Assembly (NCBI GenBank): GCA_017433375.1
Contig: JAFRHG010000032.1
Coordinates: forward strand, 1-36,024
From: Bacillota bacterium
Lineage (GTDB): Bacteria > Bacillota > Clostridia > Peptostreptococcales > Anaerovoracaceae
Direction of reading: 5' to 3'
DNA length: 36,024 nt
Made by a program: the position numbers and the translations under genes. Below the pieces are notes generated by a model. The model was given only the letters and a program-made list of their open reading frames with translations. It was not told the DNA's origin and made no database searches. Below are positions 1 to 7,299 of this stretch, in pieces. Each line of letters opens with the position of its first letter. Within the stretch, counting starts at the first letter, position 1.

Positions 1-12
1 CTGAACATTCAT
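1..12 (-). CDS. 5' end of an unidentified minus-strand gene (partial)
   Basis: Only the first codons of this gene lie in the window. On the minus strand an AGGAGG ribosome site (plus-strand CCTCCT at 21-26) stands before two in-frame ATG codons, at 18-16 and 12-10. The second has the better spacing of 8 bases, so the start is placed at 12; with the first the protein begins Met-Lys-Met-Asn-Val-Gln. The block CACAGGAGG followed by a start codon closely matches the leader of the DUF6273 surface protein starting at 31151, which hints at another surface protein. The product cannot be named from this fragment. Confidence 0.45.
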
Positions 13-24
13 CTTCATAGCCTC

Positions 25-85
25 CTGTGAAAAAGTTCGGTCTGCTATGAAAAACTGATGCGCAGTTTTTCACAGTGACCGAACT
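25..85 (-). promoter_or_regulatory. Attenuator-like leader with mutually exclusive hairpins
   Basis: On the minus strand a 9-bp stem (34-42 with 77-85) encloses a second 9-bp stem (48-56 with 64-72) and is followed by five T residues, the layout of an intrinsic terminator. The 10-base block at 25-34, which includes the U-tract and touches the Shine-Dalgarno sequence, is perfectly complementary to 66-75. That pairing would break the inner terminator stem and also cover the ribosome site. A -10-like GATAAT lies at 87-92 without a convincing -35. It could instead be simply the end terminator of upstream transcription. Confidence 0.5.
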
Positions 86-169
86 CATTATCGCAGATCC
101 CCCAAGGGCGTGGCTACGCACGGATGGTTTACCGTTTACTTCAAAAACTATAGTCGAGGCATAACAATA

Positions 170-192
170 GGGCGATCCGTTTTGGACCGCCC
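170..192 (-). terminator. Intrinsic terminator of the large surface-protein gene
   Basis: A 9-bp GC-rich stem (170-178 with 184-192, one G-U pair) closes a 5-base loop, 56 bases past the stop codon of the gene ending at 248. The following tract on the minus strand, TATTGTTATG, is only moderately T-rich, so termination may be incomplete. Confidence 0.55.
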
Positions 193-247
193 CGTGTAAT
201 CTGATTATTCTGAGCTGTATGTTTCAGCCCGTTTTATGAAGCTGCTG

Positions 248-3200
248 TCACTTGACAGTCACTGCCATCGATTTCGAGATGCCGTTCACTGTGAAGACGT
301 ATACATTGCAACTTCCAGCGCCGTTGCCTGTCACAAGGCCCTTGGCATCTACAGTCGCTACCGCAGGATTATCACTTACGTATCTGAGCAGAGGTGCGTG
401 GCCGCTGTTGAGCAGCTTCTTGCCCTTCTTCACCTTCTTCTGCTTTGCAGTGATCTTGAAGGTGGCCCCCTTCGTTAATGATGCAGAGCTTGCTCCAAGC
501 GTCAGGCTCTTGGCGTTTGTCTTTTTGCCCTTTACATTGCCTGCAATGAAGTGGCCGGTCAGGCTCTTTGCGATCACATTGCCATTAGCATCCTTTGCAA
601 CGACATAGAACTTGTAGCATCTGCCCTTCCTGAGCTTCTTGACCTTCATGGAATTGCCGGCAGTAGCTCCCTTGAGCTTAACTGTGTATTTCTTGCTCTT
701 TGTGTTGCATCTATTCAGATATACTTCATATTTTGCTGCGCCGCTCACTCCGTTCCAGCTGATCTTGACAGCCTTCTTGCCGCTTGCGATTCCCTTGGCT
801 ACCAGTACCGGTTTAACTGCGGATTTGGCAGGTGTCGGCTTTGGCTCGGGTGTTGGTGTTGGCTTCACAGATCCCTTCTTGCCATCCTTCTTAGCCGCAT
901 CGTATGTTTCCTTTGCCTTCTTTATAGCAGCAACTGCTTCATCAACCTGCTGCTGTGTAGATCCCGGGTTGTCCAATACTGCCTGGGCTTTTTCAATGGC
1001 ATCGTCTAAGGCCTTCTTCTCTGCCGGTGTTGTGTACTTGTCAGCAGGGTCAACATCCTTTCCATCAGCGGATGTCTTAACTCCGTTTTCTGCATCCTTC
1101 GCTGCTTTGATAGCATCGCTAAGAGGCGTAGGATCGACCTTGTCGATGTCCTCTACCGTCTTTTTCTGTACTGCAAAATCCTTGTTGTTAAACTCAGCTG
1201 AGGTATACGTAGTCTCACCCTTAGCATCAATGGTTGCCGGCTTGGTTACCTTGGAAGTTGCATTTACTGTCTCTGTTTCTACATGCTTGTCGTCGCGCTT
1301 GCAGGTGCGTGTGGCGGTGACGGACTTGTTGTCAACCGACCACTCGTACGATATTTCATTCCAGTCGTAGTCTGCTGTAACCGCGAAGGTGATCTTTGCC
1401 ATGCTTCCATACGCGTCGATCTGCACACTATCCGAATCGGAGTTTTCCACAGTGACTGTCGGAGCGTTGCTATCGTATATGCAATACCCAAATGCGGGAT
1501 TTATATAAACCCGGGCACCATAGGTCTTCTCTCCCTCGATTGTTCCGGATAGAATCGTTTCATCCTTTTCTCTATCCCACCACTTGGTACGGCCTTCTTC
1601 TAATGTAACCGAGGAGCCGTCATTAACGCTGACAACGGGCCCGTCTTCCATGTCTGTACCGCAGAGCGGCTTTGCAACAGTGATATCAACTTTGTCTATC
1701 GCCTTGCAAAGTGCAATATAGAATGTGGTGTCTTTATCTATCTCTGTCCAGTACCGGTCAGCACCCTCGAGCTCGGTCCAACTATTGTAGTTGTTCAAAG
1801 GTTCTGATGTCATATAGACCTCTTTATTGTAGGGAGCATACTTACCCTTAGTGAAATGATCGATGATTTCCTTGTACTTATTTTGATCATTATCACACAG
1901 ATCTTCTATCGTTGTGCCTTTTGGAATGCGTACAGTATATGGCTTAGTCACAGTATATGGTTCTTCCTCATCATCACCATCTATCGAAGATCCAACAAAG
2001 GTGACATTGACAAACTCAAGCTTCGGGATCGGAACTCCCTTTGTCTGTGTTTTAAAGGCCGGGTTCTTGAAGGTGGCAGTATAAATCCTTGTGCCTTCAT
2101 CTTCTTCCGTTGCTTCCTTGGTAACTTCAGAAGTCGTATTTACAGTCTCGGTCTCCAAATGCATACGGTTATTTTTACAGAGTCGAAGAGCCGTTACTTT
2201 ACTATTACCCCCCCATACGTATTCCGGTTCGTCCCAGTCATGGTCTTCCCACAAGGCTTTCACGATGGTGTCCGCTGTTACCGTGATGGAATCTTCAGGA
2301 TCCTTTTCCACTGGCTCAGCCGATCCGATCTTAACTTCCCATGCTGAGAAGCGGCACTTATCTGCAGGTACGCCGAAGGGCTCTGCGTCCGGAAGAGTGT
2401 ATCTATCGTTCTCAGCAATTGATTCGGCTTCCTTTGTTCCTGTTCCGCCATTGGGATCAAAGGTCACGGTGTATTTCTTTTCTATTATCTCGAAGTCGCA
2501 CGTGGCTTCTCCGCCTTCGTAATTACTGCTTCCTTCTATGGTTGCCTTTACGGTATATTCGCCCTCCTCGCTTGGAACAGTATCAGAATATGTGCTGTCA
2601 TCAGCATTCTTTACCTTGTACACAAGGGTTGCAGTTTTAGCACCGAAATCTGCGGTCACGTCAGGAATGCTTGCTTTCTCACCCTTTGCCCAACCTTCTA
2701 TCGATACAGTAACCTTGTTCGGTGCCTTATTTATCACAAATTGCAGGTTTTTAGTACCAATGGTAAAGTTCTTTTCGCTGCTTGTTATGCTGACAGTAGC
2801 AGTGCCGGCATTGACGTTATTGGCATAGGTGAAGCTGTACTCTGAAGCATCAACCGTAATCGTGTCTAAGCCTGGTACGCTTCCGGGGTTGAACGTTCCT
2901 TTTACTTCCGGCTTGATAGCACTACCTGTATATGTGGCCTTGTCCGGAGTCACCGTGAATTCGATCGCTCTGAAGTCAGCCTTTTCTATTGCAGCGTCCA
3001 CCCTCTTTGCCGGGATATCGTTATGCTCGCTGTCGCCTTTGACCATGTACCAGACCTTGTAGTCACCTGCATCGGTGCCGACAGGAAGGGTTTCGGCAAA
3101 CTCCTCTGTCGCCCCGCTTTCATCTCCCAAGGCATAGAGCATTTGGCCGCCACTTGCCGTGCCGGCAGTAACAAGCTGTTGCTCATGTCCGTTATACGTT

Positions 3201-6200
3201 AACGTCTTAACTTCCGGTTCAGTTGTGATGGTCGCATTCGCAAGACCATACGACATTTCAACTACGTCCGTGTACTCCTGCCCGTCCAGGGTCACCTTCG
3301 CAGTGTAAACCGTCTTCGCAGGGTCTTCTCCGGTTGCCTCGACATTCTTTTCCGTCACGTCCGCATTCAATGTTTCAACATGCTTGCAAACGCTGCACGT
3401 AAACTTGGCTACTGCAGTGGCGTGGTCTTCGCCCCATGTCCATGCAGGATTGCCGTAGGTATGGGCCTCATGAGAAGTTTCGTAAGCACAGTATTTACAT
3501 GAGCTGCTGTGGTCAGTTCCATTGTCAACGATCGTGATGCCTCTGTGATCGCATGGACCTACCAATAAGTGGCGGTGGTCAGCCGTCTGCATGGTATTGA
3601 TTCGATCATCCTTGAGTACAATCCCCGAAGGCTGGTTCCAATCTTCATACCAATCGTCGTCGAACAGCACAAACTGATGTAAAGAAGCATCTTCTTTGAG
3701 GATGATATCCTTTGCCCGGACCATCGAAGACTGCCAGTTTACGGACCGATATGTGACTTTCTGCACGGTGGCACCGTTGAACTCCACCCTTCCGCTGTCT
3801 TCAAGAAGACCATCGTCACTGGTGGTTCCAATGGGGGTCACTCCCCAGGAAACTACCTTCACATTGCCGCCATTAAAACGAATGGTGCCGGAGAAATAGG
3901 TATTGTCTACCAACTTGTCGTCTATGTCGTAGCTGCATCCGCTCGCTCCTATGGCAGCACCGGCGTAGATATTTCTCTTACTTTGTTTGTTTCGCCAATA
4001 CGAAAAGCCTTCGCCTGTCTCAGCTGTAACATTGCCCCCATCGATGGTGACATCAACCGCGTTTTCTTTGTCTGTGCAATAAAAGCCGGAGCCGATGCCC
4101 GCACCGCCGTTTCGCCCGTGTGCGTAGACTTCACCGGCTGTGATCTTGATTGTTCCGGATTTTGACTCGGTGCCGCCGCCGATGGCTGCGCCAATAATAT
4201 TTTTAGTAGAACCGTTCGTGGCACTGACTTTACCGCCGCTTATGGTGATGGTACCACCTTCACCATAGCTTCCTCCACCGATGCCGGCTGCGCCGTGTCC
4301 GCCTTGCGCGTTGATGTCACCGCCTGTGATCTCGATGATGCGATTGGCAGCGTGGTCGCCGCCACCGATGCCTGCGCCGCCTTTATCGTAGTCGTCAGCT
4401 ACTCCTGAACTTCCGGTGGCGTTAACGTTGCCACCCTTGATTTCTATCTTGTCCACGTAGCCTTTACGCCCGCCGCCAATACCGGCTGCCGTCATGCCTC
4501 CTGATGCTTTGATATCGCCGCCGCTGATGGTTATATTTCCGCCTCTTCCATCATCGCCGGTTCCGATTCCTGCGGCACCAAAACACCAGATAACCGATAT
4601 ATCTTTCTTCCAAGAACCGCCGGTGGCCTCGACCTTGCCGTTTATGATATTGATGGTACCGGCACCGCCGCCTTCACCGCCGCCGATACCGGCTCCCAGA
4701 CTGTTCTTCTTTTCGCTTGTCGCTTTAATAAGTTCGTCGCTGGCAGAATTGATGGTGATATTTCCGCCTGCGCCACCTTCGCCGCCGCCGATGCCTGCGC
4801 CATCGACACCGCCCTTTGCGGTAATGGTTCCGCCAGTGATATTGATCGTGCCGCCGGCTGCGTCGTCACCTCCGCCGATGCCTGCAGCGTAATCAGCGCC
4901 ATCGGCTGTAACTGTACCGCCACTTATTTTTATATCTCCACCGGTGCCATATTCGCCACCGCCGATTCCGGCCGCGTCGGGACCGCCTGTAGCAGTTATA
5001 GTGCCTCCTGTTATTTCGATCTTTCCGCCATTTGCGCTTTCGCCGCCGCCGATTCCGGCACCTGAAAGGCCGCCGGTAGCCTCCACCGTGCCGCTCTTTA
5101 TATATATCTCACCGCCGGCGACGCCGCCGCCGCCGCCGATTCCGGCGCCATAGGGACCGCCCGTGGCTATTACCTGACCGCCGTGGATCGTCGTTTTACC
5201 GGCATTGATTGTTTCCCTGCCGTCTTTGAAGCCGGACCCGATACCTGCTCCGCAATTCATATTGCTGGAGTAGGTGCCGCCATTAGCTGTAACCTTACCA
5301 TCGTAGATGTCCACCGTAGCACCGCTGCCACCCTGGCCACCGCCGATGCCCGCCGAATAAGAACCACCTGTGGCCGTCACATCGCCGCCACGGATTTCGA
5401 CCGTACCGCCATGTATGTTTTCTCCATCGGCGTCACCGCTGCCGATACCTGCAGCAAAGCCGCCTCCGGTTGCTTTGACCGTGCCTCCGCGGATTTCGAC
5501 TGTACCGCCGCTTGCGCCGTCACCACCGCCAATACCTGCTGCATCTCCGCCGCCTTCTGCTTCGACATATGCGCCGCCGTTTACACCATTTATATAGACA
5601 TTGCCGCCGTTAACTTCGTTGCCGCCGCCGATACCGGCGCCATCAGTACCTCCTTCGGCATATACCTTGCCGCCGTATATATATACATTGCCGCCAACAA
5701 CGCCGTCTCTGCCAGCTTTGCTTCCCGAGCCGATGCCCGAGCCACCGTCTGCAGATGCAGCTCCACCCTTAGCGTGGACCTCGCCGCCGCGTATGAAGGT
5801 ACCGGTGCCGCTTCCGCCTTCGCCGCCGCCGATGCCGGCTGCACCTGAGTCTCCGTTTGCAGTAACATTGCCTCCGTAGATGTTTATCGCGCCGCCGTGG
5901 CCGCCTCTGGCTCCACCACCGATACCTGCTGCGTTAGCGCCACCGTTCGCCGTGACGGTGCCGCCGTAGATATTGATGGAGCTTTCGTTGCTGGCAGTAC
6001 CGCCGGCGCCGATTCCGGCTCCGCCGTTGGAACTATGGGAGCCGCCCGTCACCTGGATGGTGCCGCCGTAGATATTGATGGTGCCGTTGCTCTCTCCTGC
6101 ATTTCCGCCGATGGCTGCCGTGTCGGCTTTCGACTTGCCCACAATCAGCTTGCCGGTGCCTTGCTCCTGCCCGTAGATATTAAGCGTACTGCCCTTACCC

Positions 6201-6583
6201 ACATGGATACCGTTTTCGAATTCTATTGTCTTGCCATCCATCAGGATGAGGTTTGCCGTGGCGCCATTGTCCACCGACACCCTGTCGCTGATTACCAGTT
6301 TCTCCAAGTCGCGGGTGTACCACCAGTTATTGTGCCATTCCAGATGGCCGCTGGTCATCCACGCCACGTCGTTTTGGGTCTTGGTCTCGCTTACCACCTG
6401 ACCGTTCTCCCATTTCTTGTCGACGTACTGGGTCGCCGGCGCATCCCCGGCAAAAACGTCCGTTGCCATCATGCCGATCTGCATTATCATGGCAAGCAAT
6501 ACCATCAGCATTATTCTTACCGATGTACTGGTAGTGCGTTTAATGTCGGATCGATTTGATGTGTTCATAGAACCCCTTGTCAT
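248..6583 (-). CDS. Very large secreted repeat protein (2111 aa), putative surface adhesin
   Basis: The protein begins with a Sec signal peptide: basic residues, a hydrophobic run at about 23-40 and a cleavage-like VFAGDA near 43-48. Residues of about 157-880 hold some 22-23 glycine-rich repeats with the signature AGIGGG, alternating with short beta-strand motifs such as IYGGTVTA, as expected of a beta-helix or stacked-sheet stalk. Then follow a Cys/His-rich segment (about 1010-1070), Ig/MBG-like modules (about 1110-1290), an InlB B-repeat (about 1370-1450), a FIVAR-like helical unit (about 1820-1900), a fibronectin III-like domain and a Lys-rich BIG2-like C-terminus. No sortase signal is present, so the C-terminal module may hold it on the wall. 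AGGAGG with 8-base spacing supports this start. A role in host or glycan adhesion is inference. Confidence 0.85.
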   Translation of the reverse strand: MTRGSMNTSNRSDIKRTTSTSVRIMLMVLLAMIMQIGMMATDVFAGDAPATQYVDKKWENGQVVSETKTQNDVAWMTSGHLEWHNNWWYTRDLEKLVISDRVSVDNGATANLILMDGKTIEFENGIHVGKGSTLNIYGQEQGTGKLIVGKSKADTAAIGGNAGESNGTINIYGGTIQVTGGSHSSNGGAGIGAGGTASNESSINIYGGTVTANGGANAAGIGGGARGGHGGAINIYGGNVTANGDSGAAGIGGGEGGSGTGTFIRGGEVHAKGGAASADGGSGIGSGSKAGRDGVVGGNVYIYGGKVYAEGGTDGAGIGGGNEVNGGNVYINGVNGGAYVEAEGGGDAAGIGGGDGASGGTVEIRGGTVKATGGGFAAGIGSGDADGENIHGGTVEIRGGDVTATGGSYSAGIGGGQGGSGATVDIYDGKVTANGGTYSSNMNCGAGIGSGFKDGRETINAGKTTIHGGQVIATGGPYGAGIGGGGGVAGGEIYIKSGTVEATGGLSGAGIGGGESANGGKIEITGGTITATGGPDAAGIGGGEYGTGGDIKISGGTVTADGADYAAGIGGGDDAAGGTINITGGTITAKGGVDGAGIGGGEGGAGGNITINSASDELIKATSEKKNSLGAGIGGGEGGGAGTINIINGKVEATGGSWKKDISVIWCFGAAGIGTGDDGRGGNITISGGDIKASGGMTAAGIGGGRKGYVDKIEIKGGNVNATGSSGVADDYDKGGAGIGGGDHAANRIIEITGGDINAQGGHGAAGIGGGSYGEGGTITISGGKVSATNGSTKNIIGAAIGGGTESKSGTIKITAGEVYAHGRNGGAGIGSGFYCTDKENAVDVTIDGGNVTAETGEGFSYWRNKQSKRNIYAGAAIGASGCSYDIDDKLVDNTYFSGTIRFNGGNVKVVSWGVTPIGTTSDDGLLEDSGRVEFNGATVQKVTYRSVNWQSSMVRAKDIILKEDASLHQFVLFDDDWYEDWNQPSGIVLKDDRINTMQTADHRHLLVGPCDHRGITIVDNGTDHSSSCKYCAYETSHEAHTYGNPAWTWGEDHATAVAKFTCSVCKHVETLNADVTEKNVEATGEDPAKTVYTAKVTLDGQEYTDVVEMSYGLANATITTEPEVKTLTYNGHEQQLVTAGTASGGQMLYALGDESGATEEFAETLPVGTDAGDYKVWYMVKGDSEHNDIPAKRVDAAIEKADFRAIEFTVTPDKATYTGSAIKPEVKGTFNPGSVPGLDTITVDASEYSFTYANNVNAGTATVSITSSEKNFTIGTKNLQFVINKAPNKVTVSIEGWAKGEKASIPDVTADFGAKTATLVYKVKNADDSTYSDTVPSEEGEYTVKATIEGSSNYEGGEATCDFEIIEKKYTVTFDPNGGTGTKEAESIAENDRYTLPDAEPFGVPADKCRFSAWEVKIGSAEPVEKDPEDSITVTADTIVKALWEDHDWDEPEYVWGGNSKVTALRLCKNNRMHLETETVNTTSEVTKEATEEDEGTRIYTATFKNPAFKTQTKGVPIPKLEFVNVTFVGSSIDGDDEEEPYTVTKPYTVRIPKGTTIEDLCDNDQNKYKEIIDHFTKGKYAPYNKEVYMTSEPLNNYNSWTELEGADRYWTEIDKDTTFYIALCKAIDKVDITVAKPLCGTDMEDGPVVSVNDGSSVTLEEGRTKWWDREKDETILSGTIEGEKTYGARVYINPAFGYCIYDSNAPTVTVENSDSDSVQIDAYGSMAKITFAVTADYDWNEISYEWSVDNKSVTATRTCKRDDKHVETETVNATSKVTKPATIDAKGETTYTSAEFNNKDFAVQKKTVEDIDKVDPTPLSDAIKAAKDAENGVKTSADGKDVDPADKYTTPAEKKALDDAIEKAQAVLDNPGSTQQQVDEAVAAIKKAKETYDAAKKDGKKGSVKPTPTPEPKPTPAKSAVKPVLVAKGIASGKKAVKISWNGVSGAAKYEVYLNRCNTKSKKYTVKLKGATAGNSMKVKKLRKGRCYKFYVVAKDANGNVIAKSLTGHFIAGNVKGKKTNAKSLTLGASSASLTKGATFKITAKQKKVKKGKKLLNSGHAPLLRYVSDNPAVATVDAKGLVTGNGAGSCNVYVFTVNGISKSMAVTVK
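3940..6115 (-). repeat. Array of about 22 glycine-rich AGIGGG coding repeats
   Basis: This internal repeat array of the large surface protein has units of roughly 27-35 codons. Each contains an AGIG(G/S/T)G core, then a short G-rich turn, then a beta-strand such as ITISGG(D/T/K). The units are diverged rather than identical, so this is an old array. Most strong opposite-strand reading frames in this stretch are by-products of the GGC/GCC-rich codons. Confidence 0.8.
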
Positions 6584-6621
6584 TTTCTGCTCCTCCTGCT
6601 GTTTTGGTTTTCTCCGTTTAT

Positions 6622-6650
6622 ATTATACACCAGCTGATGGTTACAGAAAA
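6622..6650 (-). promoter_or_regulatory. Promoter of the large surface-protein gene
   Basis: On the minus strand a perfect -10 box TATAAT (6622-6627) lies 17 bases from TTTTCT (6645-6650). The spacer contains the near-palindrome CACCAGCTGATG (6628-6639), a possible operator. The same TTTTCT-17-TATAAT arrangement precedes the surface gene starting at 31151. The promoter sits inside the 3' remnant of the XRE pseudogene. Confidence 0.5.
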
Positions 6651-6672
6651 GTGAATGCGTGGTTGGAGATAA

Positions 6673-6861
6673 GTGAGAATCCAAAAAATAACTTATTGGA
6701 ACATCAAAGTGATCCGCAATCTTCTTTAGTTTGTCAGGTTTCGGAGTAGATCTTCCGTGCTTCTATTCAGAAAAGGTTGTTGAGCTAATTCCCGTAGCCT
6801 TTCCAACCTTATACGCGGTTTCTCCCCTCGTCGTTAACAATTGTTCGAATCTTTCATACAT
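6673..6861 (-). pseudogene. XRE-family helix-turn-helix repressor, interrupted by an amber codon
   Basis: Translation from ATG at 6861 gives MYERFEQLLTTRGETAYKVG and continues through a typical helix-turn-helix with the recognition-helix pattern SSTTFSE, but codon 33 is TAG (6763-6765). Beyond it the frame resumes with KHGRSTPKPDKLKKIADHF and DVPISYFL, exactly the second half of a phage-type XRE domain. Relatives usually have Trp at the stop position (FSxWK), and TGG to TAG is one base change. Family homology ends near 6673. The frame stays open to a TGA at 6580 that overlaps the next gene's ATG. It is probably a decayed repressor; sequencing error or suppression cannot be excluded. Confidence 0.75.
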
Positions 6862-6912
6862 TTAGATCATCCTATTATGCTACAATTTGTCTGATGACGA
6901 AGGGAGATCATT

Positions 6913-7086
6913 ATGGCTATCGTTCAAATCATTGATGCTGATGGCGTTTCCTATACCGAGAAGGAATACGCCGATCATATCCGGAAAAAGTATGTTGAAA
7001 ACCCTCCTGCAGGCTATTCTGCAGACGAGATCGAGAATATGAGTGACGAGGATCTTCTCGATATGGATTACTTTCTAAACGAATAA
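6913..7086 (+). CDS. Small acidic protein of unknown function (57 aa)
   Basis: A 57-codon frame starts at ATG 6913 behind AGGGAG at good spacing and ends at TAA 7086. The product begins MAIVQIIDADGVSYTEKEYA and ends in a run rich in Asp and Glu. No signal peptide or membrane segment is visible. It is divergent from the XRE pseudogene, with only about 50 bases between the two start codons, as in regulator-target or antitoxin-type pairs. The intergenic bases contain a TACAAT -10-like box (6881-6886) but no clear -35. I do not recognise the family. Codon use looks natural and the strong terminator downstream supports a real transcript. Confidence 0.55.
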   Translation: MAIVQIIDADGVSYTEKEYADHIRKKYVENPPAGYSADEIENMSDEDLLDMDYFLNE

Positions 7087-7187
7087 CTTCTTGAGATACC
7101 TCGCTTTGTTATTCCCTTTTTGTCTTTTCCAGATTATTCCTGTGAGAATCGTTTGATTTTTCTCAACGATATTTCCTATCATATCAA

Positions 7188-7217
7188 AAAAACACGATTG
7201 TATACAATCGTGTTTTT
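7188..7217. terminator. Bidirectional terminator, 30-bp perfect palindrome
   Basis: Bases 7188-7202 are the exact reverse complement of 7203-7217. The palindrome starts with an A-tract and ends with a T-tract, so it reads as hairpin plus U-run on both strands. It lies between the convergent 57-aa gene (ends 7086) and the surface gene (ends 7300). A 65-codon minus-strand frame running through it has no ribosome site and is not a gene. Confidence 0.75.
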
Positions 7218-7299
7218 CCAACCTTAAAGGAGTGAGGATACCCGATCGATTTCCCTTCACTCGCCTGGTCATTGACTTTATCCGTTCTGATCCTACCCC

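Noticed and set aside
7075-7272. A 65-codon minus-strand frame between convergent genes
   Set aside because: It runs through the palindromic terminator and lacks a ribosome site.
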